Assembly: GCF_011799805.1 (NCBI RefSeq)
Contig: NZ_WXUB01000001.1
Coordinates: 62,001-126,000, forward strand
Source of the DNA: Maribellus sediminis
GTDB lineage: Bacteria > Bacteroidota > Bacteroidia > Bacteroidales > Prolixibacteraceae
DNA: 64,000 bases
Direction of reading: 5' to 3'
Position numbers and translations under genes: made by a program. Every line of letters starts with the position of its first letter. Positions within the stretch are counted from its first letter, which is position 1. This document shows positions 1-9,211 of the stretch, one piece after another. Below the pieces are notes generated by a model. That model was not told the DNA's origin. It did not search any database and saw only the letters and a list, made by a program, of their open reading frames with translations.

Positions 1-2159
1 AAGAAGTGGCGGATGCAATGCGGCCTTACCTCGACGAGTTTTTCGGAAATCCTTCGAGTGTGCACAGTTACGGTGTAAAAACAAAGCTGGCGGTTGAAAA
101 AGCACGCGGTCAATTGGCAGCCTTGATCGGATGCGATGCGTCGGAAATTGTATTTACCAGCGGAGGAACCGAATCGAATAACTACGCTATAAAAGGGTGT
201 GCCTTTGCCAACAAACACCGGGGAAATCACATCATTACTTCAGCGATCGAGCATCCTGCTGTTTTCGAGGTCTGTCGTTATCTCGAAAAAAATGGTTTTG
301 AAATCAGTACCATTCCAGTGGATGAACAGGGAATTGTTTTGCTGGATGAACTGAAGGCGGCGATTCGGCCTGAAACAATTTTGATCAGCATCATGCATGC
401 CAATAACGAGGTGGGCACCATTCAGCCGATAAAGGAAATTTCAGAATTTGCCCGGGAGCACAACATCAATTTCCATTCTGATGCTGCACAGTCGCTGGGC
501 AAAATTCCCGTGAATGTTGAGAATTTGGGTGTTGATCTGCTGAGTATTGCCGGACATAAATTATACGCGCCGAAAGGAATTGGTGCATTGTATATCCGCC
601 GTGGAATTCAGTTGGAAAAGCTGATTCATGGTGCCGATCACGAGCAGAATTTGCGGGCAGGAACCGAGAATGTGCTTGAAATTGTAGGTTTAGGCGCTGC
701 TGCTCAACTGGCAAACGAGCATCTGGCGGAAAACGAGAACGATTACAAAAAGACGCGTGATTACCTCGAAAAACTAATCCGGGAGGCGATTCCTACGATT
801 AAAGTGAACGGTCATCCTGAAAAACGCTTGCCAAACACTTCAAGCATTTCGTTTCCAAAGGTGGAGGCGAATACTTTGATCGATCGTTTAGACGGCGTGG
901 CTGCGTCTGCAGGGGCTGCCTGTCATGCCGAAAGTGTGGATGTTTCGGCAGTACTTGAAGCCATGCAGGTTCCAATTGAATTTGCCATGGGCACTATTCG
1001 GTTTTCTACGGGGCGGGGAACTACAATGCAGGACATTAAAAAAGCTGCTGACGAGATTATCGCTAAGGTTAAGCAACTCCTTCCAAAAGAGGAGGGACAA
1101 ATCACTTCTGAGGTTTCTTTTCAGAAAGAAATTAAACTGACGCATTACACGCACGGCCTGGGATGTGCCTGTAAAATTCAACCAAAGAATCTCGAGAGAG
1201 TGCTTAAAAATCTGGCTCCGGTTATCGATCCGAAGGTGTTGGTTGGAACCGAAAATTCGGATGATGCAGCGGTTTACCTGCTGCGCGAGGATCTGGCCCT
1301 GGTGCAAACGCTCGATTTTTTCACGCCGGTAGTCGACGATCCATACCAGTTTGGAGCAGTGGCTGCAGCAAATGCACTCAGCGACATTTATGCGATGGGG
1401 GCCGAACCGGTTTTTGCCTTGAATATCGTTGGGTTCCCTGAAGACACCCTTCCGATGGATGTGCTGGAGCAAATTCTGAAAGGTGCACAGGACAAAGCCA
1501 CTGAAGCCGGAATACCGATTTTGGGAGGTCACACGGTTGAAGATCCTGAACCGAAATACGGAATGGTGGTTTCAGGAACAGTTCACCCAGATAAAATACT
1601 TAAAAATGCCGGTGCCAAACCCGGCGATAAACTGGTTTTGACCAAGCCGCTGGGAACCGGAATCCTGTCAACGGCTATTAAACGCGGAATGGTGGATGAT
1701 CGGTTGCGCGATCGGGTTACCCGTCAGATGACGCAACTTAACAAGACGGCTGCAACGCTGATGCGAAATTACAATGTACATGCCTGTACCGATGTTACCG
1801 GCTTTGGTTTAGCGGGCCATTTAAAAGAAATGACGACAGCCTCGGCCTGCGATGCGGAAATCTGGTTCGAAAAACTTCCTTTTCTACCTGAAGTAAAAAA
1901 CCTTGCAGTTGCCGGTGTAATTCCCGGAGGATCGTACAACAACCTTGATTTTGTCGCCGATTTTGTCGATTTCGGCAAACTGCCCCGAACAGATCAGTTG
2001 TTGGTTTGCGATGCACAGACTTCCGGAGGTTTACTCATCGCGCTTCCTGCTGATGAGGCTGATAAACTGGTAGTCGATCTGCATGAGAACGGAATAAAGG
2101 AAGCCCTTGTTATAGGTGAGTTTACTGCTGAAGGGAAAGGTGTTATTGCTGTTAGATAA
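1..2159 (+). CDS. selD: Cysteine desulfurase-SelD fusion (selenide, water dikinase), 5' partial
   Basis: The N-terminal part is a class V PLP enzyme of the NifS/IscS type: Lys185 in AGHKLYAPKG is the expected PLP lysine, and Cys306 in GAACHAE is the expected desulfurase cysteine (numbered from the GTG at position 6). From about residue 378 a complete SelD follows. It has HGLGCACKI with Cys387, Cys389 and Lys390 matching the catalytic Cys/Lys of E. coli SelD, then DDAAV, the GGHT loop and a C-terminal CDPQTSGG-like motif. SelD makes selenophosphate from selenide and ATP; the fused desulfurase could release selenium from selenocysteine directly to it. The catalytic position is TGT, so it is Cys and not selenocysteine. 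The reading frame is open to base 1 and the usual YLDNAATT start of the desulfurase is missing, so roughly 20 residues lie outside the window. The fusion is read directly; selenium channelling is inference. Confidence 0.9.
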   Translation, partial: EVADAMRPYLDEFFGNPSSVHSYGVKTKLAVEKARGQLAALIGCDASEIVFTSGGTESNNYAIKGCAFANKHRGNHIITSAIEHPAVFEVCRYLEKNGFEISTIPVDEQGIVLLDELKAAIRPETILISIMHANNEVGTIQPIKEISEFAREHNINFHSDAAQSLGKIPVNVENLGVDLLSIAGHKLYAPKGIGALYIRRGIQLEKLIHGADHEQNLRAGTENVLEIVGLGAAAQLANEHLAENENDYKKTRDYLEKLIREAIPTIKVNGHPEKRLPNTSSISFPKVEANTLIDRLDGVAASAGAACHAESVDVSAVLEAMQVPIEFAMGTIRFSTGRGTTMQDIKKAADEIIAKVKQLLPKEEGQITSEVSFQKEIKLTHYTHGLGCACKIQPKNLERVLKNLAPVIDPKVLVGTENSDDAAVYLLREDLALVQTLDFFTPVVDDPYQFGAVAAANALSDIYAMGAEPVFALNIVGFPEDTLPMDVLEQILKGAQDKATEAGIPILGGHTVEDPEPKYGMVVSGTVHPDKILKNAGAKPGDKLVLTKPLGTGILSTAIKRGMVDDRLRDRVTRQMTQLNKTAATLMRNYNVHACTDVTGFGLAGHLKEMTTASACDAEIWFEKLPFLPEVKNLAVAGVIPGGSYNNLDFVADFVDFGKLPRTDQLLVCDAQTSGGLLIALPADEADKLVVDLHENGIKEALVIGEFTAEGKGVIAVR

Positions 2160-2249
2160 TCGATTTTGTCAACTCTCAAAATGAACAAAAGATCAAAAAG
2201 AATTTTCGAAAAACAATTCTTTGGGAACGGTGTTTTATAAGGCAATTAT

Positions 2250-2257
2250 TACATTTG
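2250..2257 (+). promoter_or_regulatory. Candidate -7 box upstream of mrp
   Basis: TACATTTG matches the Bacteroidota -7 consensus TAnnTTTG and lies 42 bases before the mrp ATG. No TTTG is found at the usual distance upstream, so only the -7 element supports this call. Confidence 0.35.
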
Positions 2258-2299
2258 CACCGATTTTTAAGATTGTGAGTAAAATAAAATTCAAATAAA

Positions 2300-3415
2300 A
2301 TGGCTGATATACCAAGAAAATTAATTGTTCCCAAAAATATTACCGATGCGCTGCGGACTGTGAAATACCCGGGAAGCGACGAAGATGTTGTTTCGCTCGA
2401 CATGCCACAGGAAATCCGTATTGCCGGTCTGCGTGTGAGCTTTTCTCTGGTTTTTCAGAAAAGCGACGATCCCAATATCGAAACACTGATTCTTGAGTGT
2501 GAAAAGGCCATAAAAAAATACGTGGGCGAAGAAGTGGAAATCGAAGACAACATCGCGGTTAAGTACATCCACGATATGGAACGCCCGGTTCTTCCGAAGG
2601 TGAAAAATATTATTGCAGTAGCTTCAGGTAAAGGCGGTGTTGGTAAATCAACGGTGTCAGTTAATCTTGCAGTTGCACTTGCCAATACAGGAGCTAAAGT
2701 TGGTTTGCTCGATGCCGATATTTTTGGCCCGTCGATCCCAAAAATGTTTGGTGCCGAAACTGAACGCCCGGCCGGCATAAAACTTGATGGCCGCGAAATG
2801 ATCAACCCGATTGAAAAATATGGCGTGAAGTTTCTTTCGGTTGGCTTTTTTGTAGATACCGACAGTGCCATCATCTGGCGTGGCCCGATGGCTTCGAACG
2901 CATTGAAACAGTTGATTAGTGAAGGCAACTGGGGCGATCTGGACTACCTGCTGATCGATTTTCCTCCGGGTACCAGCGATATTCACCTTACTTTGGTACA
3001 GTCGGTTCCGGTAACGGGTGCTGTAATTGTAACAACTCCACAAGATGTCGCCCTGGCCGACGTTGTTCGCGGTGCCAGCATGTTTCAAAGTAAATCAATT
3101 GATGTTCCGATTCTTGGTCTGGTAGAAAATATGGCATGGTTCACCCCGGCCGAATTACCCGAGAACAAGTACTATATTTTTGGTAAAGACGGAGGTAAAA
3201 AACTGGCCGACAAACTGGGACTGAATTTCCTTGGTGAGATCCCGATCGTTCAAAGTATTCGCGAAGGCGGTGACTCCGGCAGCCCGGTAGCTCAAAATGG
3301 GGACTCTATAACCGGCCAAGCCTTCGCTACCATTGCTGAAAATGTGAAGCACCGCGTTCACATCAGAAACATACAAATGGCGCCAACAAAAAAGGTAAAA
3401 ATCGAGCGTAAATAA
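2300..3415 (+). CDS. mrp: Mrp/ApbC-family P-loop ATPase, iron-sulfur cluster carrier
   Basis: The protein has 371 residues. An N-terminal MIP18/DUF59-like domain (about residues 8-85) is followed by a deviant Walker A, ASGKGGVGKST at residues 108-118, a DADIFGPSIP switch region and DFPPGTSD. This is the architecture of Mrp/NBP35 scaffold proteins that carry Fe-S clusters to apo-enzymes in the cytoplasm. The region that holds a CxxC pair in E. coli-type Mrp reads VENMAWFTPAELPENKYYIFG here and has no cysteines, so cluster binding must use other residues or has changed. I recall the same cysteine-free segment in Bacteroides Mrp, so this seems a lineage trait. It follows the selD fusion by 140 bases on the same strand but has its own -7 box. 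Confidence 0.92.
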   Translation: MADIPRKLIVPKNITDALRTVKYPGSDEDVVSLDMPQEIRIAGLRVSFSLVFQKSDDPNIETLILECEKAIKKYVGEEVEIEDNIAVKYIHDMERPVLPKVKNIIAVASGKGGVGKSTVSVNLAVALANTGAKVGLLDADIFGPSIPKMFGAETERPAGIKLDGREMINPIEKYGVKFLSVGFFVDTDSAIIWRGPMASNALKQLISEGNWGDLDYLLIDFPPGTSDIHLTLVQSVPVTGAVIVTTPQDVALADVVRGASMFQSKSIDVPILGLVENMAWFTPAELPENKYYIFGKDGGKKLADKLGLNFLGEIPIVQSIREGGDSGSPVAQNGDSITGQAFATIAENVKHRVHIRNIQMAPTKKVKIERK

Positions 3416-3481
3416 TCGCCTCCGATTTTACTTGTGGTCGAGAAATTAAGGTCATTCTGAAACTCAACAGGAGATTGATGT

Positions 3482-3510
3482 TTTGCCGCAATCAAATTTT
3501 CTTATTTTTG
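3482..3510 (+). promoter_or_regulatory. Candidate Bacteroidota promoter for porW/sprE
   Basis: TTTG at 3482-3485 and TATTTTTG at 3503-3510 are separated by 17 bases and match the -33/-7 pair TTTG...TAnnTTTG. Transcription would start near 3517, leaving a leader of about 80 bases before the TTG start. Confidence 0.5.
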
Positions 3511-3596
3511 CAGCGTTTGTAATGCGAATAAATAGTGGTGAACAACAATATTCTACGCATAACCGAGTTTATTCTTAGAGTAAATAAAATACCTGT

Positions 3597-6500
3597 TTGA
3601 GAAGACTTTTTTTACATACAATATTTTTTCTTTTTTTAGTTGCTGTTTTTGCGGGCTGTTCTACAGAAAAAAACACACGTGCATCGCGGACTTTTCATAA
3701 TGTTACATCGAAATACAACATCTATTTCAATGCCAACGAAAGTGTGAAAGCCGGTCTTGCAAGTGTTGAAGAACGCATTGAAGACGACTACACCCGCATT
3801 CTGCCGATTTATAAGGAAAGCGATGTTTCAGCAGCGCGTATGGTAAAATCCGATATGGATTATGCCGTTTCGAAATGTTCGAAGTTGGTGGAGATTCACT
3901 CGATCACGAAAAAGCCAAAACGAAAAAAGAAACGTACCCGCAAATACCAGGAGTTCGCCAGTCAGGAAGAATTCAACAAATGGATAGATGACAGCTACCT
4001 GTTGATGGGGAAAGCTTATTTCTACCAGCAAAATTATTATGCCGGAATTGACAATTTTTCGTACGTGGTGCGTAAATATCCGCAGGAAGAAACGGCCAGC
4101 GAGGCACAGGTTTTTCTGATTCGTGCCTACACCGAACTCGAACGTTTCATCGAGGCGAACGAGGTCATCCAGGCACTTCAGGGATACGACGATTTTCCGA
4201 AGAAATACGAACGCGATCTGGCATTGGCAACTGCTAATTATTACATAAAGCAGAAAGAGTATTCTGAAGCGATTAAGATGCTCGATATTGCCATTAAAAA
4301 AACTTTCTGGCGGAAAGAAAAAGCACGATACCAGTACATTATTGCTCAGCTTTACCAGGAATTGGGCGAAAATGAAAAGGCGTTGGAAGCCTTTAGAAAT
4401 GTGGCTCGCACGAGTCCGGATTATACCATGGCCTTTAATGCTAAGATCAATTCGGCGGGTGTATTTTCAGGCGAAGGGAATGCCGCAGACTTGAGGAAGG
4501 AACTCAACAAAATGTTACGCGACAAAAAGAACGTTGATTTCCGCGACCAGATCTACTATGCACTTGGTAATCTCGATTTCCGTGAAGGTTTGCGCGATGA
4601 TGCCAAGGAAGACTATAAGCAGTCAGTTGCTACCAGTTTTAAGAATCAATACCAGCGGGCGCTTTCGGCAATTACGCTGGCCGATTTATATTTCGAGGAT
4701 CAGGAATACCGTGGTGCACAGAGCTACTACGATAGTGCAATGATCATTATCGATGACACTTACCCCGATTTTAAAAATGTTGAAGCACGTTATACCAATC
4801 TTACGCATTTGGTTGATAACCTGATGATTGTTGAACGGGAAGACAGTTTGCAAAAGGTGGCTCAAATGTCTGAAACTGAACGCGAAGCTTTGATTGCCCG
4901 TTTGATGCAGGAAGAACAGGAACGCCAGCGGAACATGGAAAACGTGGCAATGCAGGGAGCACAAAGTCAGGGTTACTACCGGTCGAACCGCTACCGGATG
5001 GGAATGGGTAGTTCGGGAGGAGGCGGATGGTATTTCTACAATCCACAGACAGTTTCTTATGGTAAGGTCTCATTCCAGCAGCAATGGGGCCGGCGAACAC
5101 TGGAAGATGACTGGCGGCGGTCGAATAAAAATACAATGACCGAGTTCGATGAAGAGCAAATGGCAGATTCGGGCGAGGAGGAAGAACAACGCGTGGAAGA
5201 CCCGCTTCAGAAAGAATTTTATACGCAGGATCTTCCGTTAACTGATTCGTTGATGGCGGTTTCGCACGAGCGGATAAGGGATGCGCTGTACAATGCCGGA
5301 AAAATATTTAAATCGGAATTTGAAGATTATCCGCGGTCGGCCGAATGTTTCGAAGACCTGAACAAACGCTACCCGAAAAACATTTACCTGCTGTCGGCTT
5401 ATTTCGATTTGTACGATTTGTACGAACTGATGGGCGACAAGGAAAAGGCGAATTATTACCGTAACCTCTTGATCTCAGATTTCCCGGAAAGCAATTTTGC
5501 GCAATACCTGCTCAATCCGAATTTCTTTGTTGAAATGCAGGCGCGGCTCGACAGTCTGAACCGGATTTACCAGGAAACATTCACCAGTTATAAGCGTGGC
5601 CAGTACAGGAATGTATTGACTTTAACTGATGAAATGAAAGCCATGAAACCTGATTCGGTGATCATTCCGAAGATCGATTTTATGCAAACCATCGCTCAGG
5701 GTACTCAAACCGATGTACATCAGTTTGAAGCCTTGTTGAAAGGATATCTTGAGGCTTATCCCGATAAAGAACCATCGCCGCTGGCAAAAGAAATACTTAC
5801 CTTGATTCAGGACAGTTCGTTAGCCGATTACCAGAAACTGGTGGAAATGGGCTACATCAACGAGGAAATTCAAAACGAAGAATTGCTCGATCAGAATGCA
5901 ATTGACGATGAGTTTGGCGGTAAGTTTACTTACGAGGAAGATCTGCTGCACTATTTTGTGATCGCTTATCCGCGTGAAGACGAAAAGAAAATCGATCTGA
6001 ATCGTCTGAAATTCGACCTTGCCAACTACAACATCGACCACTATACCAAAGTGGATTACGACATTGAAACCGAAAACCTGGATGAAAATCTGGCTTTTGT
6101 AGTGGTTCGTGCCATGCAGAACAAGGAAAATGCGCTGATCTACCATGGGGCGATTATTCGCAAAGCGGCAGTTTTCCAAGCTTTACAAGGTGTGGAATAC
6201 CTGAATTTTGTGATTTCATCGACCAACTACAGAACCGTAAAATCAGATAAAACGATTGCCGACTACCTGAAGTTCTTTGTGAAGAATTACAGCCGTTTCA
6301 TTCGCTCGAACTTTACCGACGAAGGACCGGATATTTCTCCTGAAGAATTAATGGCACGTGCCGAAGCCGAGAACAATGCTTTAAGAGAAAAGGGAACTTT
6401 TGTTTCGGTAACTACTGCACAGTCGGGCACATTTAATACGCAGGTGGATACCACTCAAAATTTTGTGCTGGCGGTAAAGGATAAAGGCATGTCGCTGCGA

Positions 6501-7286
6501 CAGGTACTTAAAGAATTTTCTGACTTTAATCGTTCAGAATTTAGACCATGGAATCTATCATCTCAGTTGAAACAAACACAAGAGTATCAATTGCTGGTAG
6601 TGAGTGGGATTCCTTCTCTAAATCAATCATTATCGTATTTCCGAAAAGTGATTACCAACCGGAGTTTATATAATTCTTTGACGGGTAGTACTTATAGAGC
6701 ATTCCTTGTAACCGATGAAAATCTTCAGACTTTAACAGATGAGAATAAGGTTGAAGAATATATGAGTTTCTTCAGAAACAATTATACCCAAAGGAGAACA
6801 AGTAACAGTACTACAACTACAAGTCAAACTCAGCAATCGACTGCAAATACAGAAACGGCCATAGCAACTGAAGCCACAACACAGGAAACGGCTGAATCTG
6901 TAGAAAATACCGGGCCTTATAACGAAAACATTGACAGCGGGCACAAAGTGGTCTTTGTAGTTCCAAAAGAGGGCATCATCAAAGCAGCGTTTATCAGCGG
7001 CCTGGAAGCCTTTAACCAGGAGAACTTCCCGGGTTCCGGCTTCACGGTTCGCGAGCAGTCGCTCGATGAATTCAGAAACCTCATTATTATTGACGGAATA
7101 GCCGACAAAGAAACGGCGCGCCAGTATTTCAGTAATGTTGTACGCAAACGCGATTTATTTGATCCGCTTGGAACAGCACAATACCGCAACTTCCTGATCT
7201 CAAACGAAAACTTCGATACCTTCCTTCAACAAAAGAACATTGTCGAATACATGGATTTCTACAAGAAAGTGTATTTAGGTAACTAG
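3597..7286 (+). CDS. porW: PorW/SprE-like type IX secretion lipoprotein with TPR repeats
   Basis: The protein has 1229 residues. A lipoprotein signal ends in VFAGC with lipidated Cys21, then comes the SRTFHNVTSKYNIYFNANES block typical of the PorW/SprE family and a long TPR-like helical region (about residues 130-420). PorW/SprE is an outer-membrane-associated lipoprotein needed for T9SS function and, in gliding species, motility. The start is TTG: the nearest upstream in-frame codons lead to a TAA at 3585 with no ATG between. The C-terminal third carries three related segments (about 781-900, 954-1063 and 1115-1229), each ending in a motif like YLNFVIS/YRAFLVTDEN/YRNFLISNEN followed by EYMxFF. 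A Ser/Thr/Gln-rich linker separates copies two and three. The protein is longer than the family members I recall. porX follows immediately, which supports the assignment. Confidence 0.85.
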   Translation: MRRLFLHTIFFLFLVAVFAGCSTEKNTRASRTFHNVTSKYNIYFNANESVKAGLASVEERIEDDYTRILPIYKESDVSAARMVKSDMDYAVSKCSKLVEIHSITKKPKRKKKRTRKYQEFASQEEFNKWIDDSYLLMGKAYFYQQNYYAGIDNFSYVVRKYPQEETASEAQVFLIRAYTELERFIEANEVIQALQGYDDFPKKYERDLALATANYYIKQKEYSEAIKMLDIAIKKTFWRKEKARYQYIIAQLYQELGENEKALEAFRNVARTSPDYTMAFNAKINSAGVFSGEGNAADLRKELNKMLRDKKNVDFRDQIYYALGNLDFREGLRDDAKEDYKQSVATSFKNQYQRALSAITLADLYFEDQEYRGAQSYYDSAMIIIDDTYPDFKNVEARYTNLTHLVDNLMIVEREDSLQKVAQMSETEREALIARLMQEEQERQRNMENVAMQGAQSQGYYRSNRYRMGMGSSGGGGWYFYNPQTVSYGKVSFQQQWGRRTLEDDWRRSNKNTMTEFDEEQMADSGEEEEQRVEDPLQKEFYTQDLPLTDSLMAVSHERIRDALYNAGKIFKSEFEDYPRSAECFEDLNKRYPKNIYLLSAYFDLYDLYELMGDKEKANYYRNLLISDFPESNFAQYLLNPNFFVEMQARLDSLNRIYQETFTSYKRGQYRNVLTLTDEMKAMKPDSVIIPKIDFMQTIAQGTQTDVHQFEALLKGYLEAYPDKEPSPLAKEILTLIQDSSLADYQKLVEMGYINEEIQNEELLDQNAIDDEFGGKFTYEEDLLHYFVIAYPREDEKKIDLNRLKFDLANYNIDHYTKVDYDIETENLDENLAFVVVRAMQNKENALIYHGAIIRKAAVFQALQGVEYLNFVISSTNYRTVKSDKTIADYLKFFVKNYSRFIRSNFTDEGPDISPEELMARAEAENNALREKGTFVSVTTAQSGTFNTQVDTTQNFVLAVKDKGMSLRQVLKEFSDFNRSEFRPWNLSSQLKQTQEYQLLVVSGIPSLNQSLSYFRKVITNRSLYNSLTGSTYRAFLVTDENLQTLTDENKVEEYMSFFRNNYTQRRTSNSTTTTSQTQQSTANTETAIATEATTQETAESVENTGPYNENIDSGHKVVFVVPKEGIIKAAFISGLEAFNQENFPGSGFTVREQSLDEFRNLIIIDGIADKETARQYFSNVVRKRDLFDPLGTAQYRNFLISNENFDTFLQQKNIVEYMDFYKKVYLGN

Positions 7287-7287
7287 C

Positions 7288-7371
7288 TACGAGCCATGAG
7301 TTACGAGCCACGAGCATTTTTACTTTAAACTCTAAACTTTTAACTTCGCCTTAGGCGGAGGTTAAACTTTG
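7288..7371. repeat. Degenerate GAGC-type repeat and short GC-rich palindrome between porW and porX
   Basis: After the porW stop comes a degenerate tandem of GAGCCATGAG/TACGAGCCACGAGC units. A 15-base hairpin TTCGCCTTAGGCGGA (7345-7359, arms TTCGCCT/AGGCGGA with one G-T pair) follows, flanked by TAAACTTT on both sides. A similar GAGCCACGAGC string occurs at 35596-35618. No gene is present in 7287-7488. Confidence 0.55.
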
Positions 7372-7488
7372 TTAATGGCATACTATAGCGGCACCTTATT
7401 TGTTCTTATCTTTAGACGATAGAAACAATTATACGGTAAAACTTCCTGTCCGACCGGGAAGGATTAAGAAAACAAGAAAGAAAAGCGA

Positions 7489-9045
7489 ATGAACAAACCA
7501 AGTATACTTTGGACAGACGATGAGATAGACTTACTGCGTGCCCACATTATTTTCCTGCAGGAAAAAGGTTATAATGTGGAAACCGCCAACAACGGTGTTG
7601 ACGCTGTTGAAAAGGTCAGTCAGAATTACTACGACATTATTTTTCTGGATGAAAATATGCCCGGAATTACGGGGCTGGAAACGCTGACCCGGATAAAAGC
7701 AATTTCACCGAATGTGCCGGTGGTGATGATCACCAAAAGCGAGGAAGAGAACATTATGGATGAGGCGGTAGGTGCAAAAATTGCGGATTACCTGATTAAA
7801 CCTGTCAATCCAAAGCAGATTCTGCTAACGCTTAAAAAGAACATCGATCAAAAACGTTTGGTAACCGAGCAAACTACTTCGAAATACCAGATGCAGTTTG
7901 CGCAGATCGGGATGCAGATCAACGACCGGCTCAATTTTAGCGAATGGAAAGAGATTTATAAGAAACTGGTGTACTGGGAACTGGAGTTGAGTGAGTCGGA
8001 AGATTCGGCGATGGACGAGATTCTGGCCATGCAAAAGGAGGAGGCTAATAAGACCTTTTACCGCTACGTGAAGGACAACTACCTTGATTGGTTCACTCTT
8101 GACAAAGAGGAACGTCCTTTACTGTCAACCGATATTTTTAAACACATTGTTTTTCCGCAACTCGACCGTAAACAGAAAACACTTGTACTGGTAATCGATA
8201 ACCTGCGTTACGACCAGTGGCGAACCATCAGTCCGGTAATTAACGAGTACTTCCGAACGCAAACCGAAGAGTTGTATTGCAGCATTTTACCAACGGCAAC
8301 CATGTATGCCCGGAACGCGATGTTTTCGGGTTTGATGCCGTCTGAAATCGAGAAACTGTATCCCGGCTTGTGGGAGCACGACGACGGGGAAGGCCACAAA
8401 AACAGGCACGAAGAGGAACTGCTTCAGAAACAGTTAGGACGTTACGGCCGCAAAGAAAATCTGTACTTTGAAAAAGTAACCGGCATAAGAAAAGACCGCT
8501 GGGTAACTGATAACTTAAAGAATATTCTGGACAACGATCTTTCGGTAATGGTGGTGAATTTTGTGGATATGATTTCACATGCCCGTACCGAAATGGACAT
8601 GATCCGCGAACTGGCCAATAACGAAAAAGCGTATCGTTCGCTTACCTTGAGCTGGTTCCGTAACTCATCGTTACTCGAGTTGCTGCGTTCGCTGGCTGAG
8701 CATAACGTGAATGTTATTGTGACTACCGACCACGGAGCCATTCGGGTTGATAATCCAGTTAAAGTGATCGGCGACCGCGAAACCAATACCAACCTGCGTT
8801 ACAAATTGGGCAAAAACCTGAATTTCAAATCGAAAAATGTATTTGAGATACGCGATCCGCGCAAAGCATATTTGCCTTCTCGAAACGTAAGTACAAGCTA
8901 TATTTTTGCGCAAGGCACCGACTTTTTTGCTTATCCGAACAATTATAATTACTACGCAAACTATTACAAGGACACCTTCCAGCATGGCGGAATTTCAATG
9001 GAAGAAATGATTGTTCCGTTGGTGACATTGGTGCCGAAGAAGTAA
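7489..9045 (+). CDS. porX: PorX: response regulator with PglZ (alkaline phosphatase-like) domain
   Basis: The protein has 518 residues. Residues 1-120 form a receiver domain with DDE near the N-terminus, phosphoacceptor Asp54 in FLDENMPG and Lys104 in YLIKPVNP. The remainder is a PglZ domain of the alkaline phosphatase superfamily, with metal-site candidates in DNLRYDQW and VTTDHGAI. There is no DNA-binding domain. In Porphyromonas and Flavobacterium PorX is the response regulator of the PorX/PorY system that controls T9SS, and its PglZ domain has zinc-dependent hydrolase activity. Its position just after a PorW-like gene fits that role. The candidate partner kinase lies at 38800-40035, not adjacent. 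Confidence 0.93.
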   Translation: MNKPSILWTDDEIDLLRAHIIFLQEKGYNVETANNGVDAVEKVSQNYYDIIFLDENMPGITGLETLTRIKAISPNVPVVMITKSEEENIMDEAVGAKIADYLIKPVNPKQILLTLKKNIDQKRLVTEQTTSKYQMQFAQIGMQINDRLNFSEWKEIYKKLVYWELELSESEDSAMDEILAMQKEEANKTFYRYVKDNYLDWFTLDKEERPLLSTDIFKHIVFPQLDRKQKTLVLVIDNLRYDQWRTISPVINEYFRTQTEELYCSILPTATMYARNAMFSGLMPSEIEKLYPGLWEHDDGEGHKNRHEEELLQKQLGRYGRKENLYFEKVTGIRKDRWVTDNLKNILDNDLSVMVVNFVDMISHARTEMDMIRELANNEKAYRSLTLSWFRNSSLLELLRSLAEHNVNVIVTTDHGAIRVDNPVKVIGDRETNTNLRYKLGKNLNFKSKNVFEIRDPRKAYLPSRNVSTSYIFAQGTDFFAYPNNYNYYANYYKDTFQHGGISMEEMIVPLVTLVPKK

Positions 9046-9170
9046 ATCTTGAGAAATTCGTTACTGGATTTTCTGAAAATGTTCGTTTTTCATCTATTAG
9101 TTGTAGTCCCAAATGAAATAGGTTAAAGGTTTGGAAATTAAGCTTGAAGATTAATTCGGTTAAAATAAAA

Positions 9171-9207
9171 TTGCAACTGAATATTAGTTGCAAAATGCTT
9201 AACTTTG
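9171..9207 (+). promoter_or_regulatory. hicAB promoter with perfect inverted-repeat operator candidate
   Basis: TTGCAACT (9171-9178) and AGTTGCAA (9186-9193) form a perfect 8-bp inverted repeat with a 7-bp spacer. A TAnnTTTG box, TAACTTTG, follows at 9200-9207, only four bases before the hicA ATG. This is where a HicB autorepressor would bind. The short gap suggests a leaderless or nearly leaderless transcript (inference). Confidence 0.5.
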
Positions 9208-9211
9208 TTTT

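Noticed and set aside
1164-1175. Possible selenocysteine in the SelD active site
   Set aside because: The catalytic codon is TGT, not TGA, so SelD is the Cys form.
888-1532. 214-residue open frame antisense to the desulfurase-SelD fusion
   Set aside because: Its composition follows from the opposite coding strand; there is no promoter or domain.
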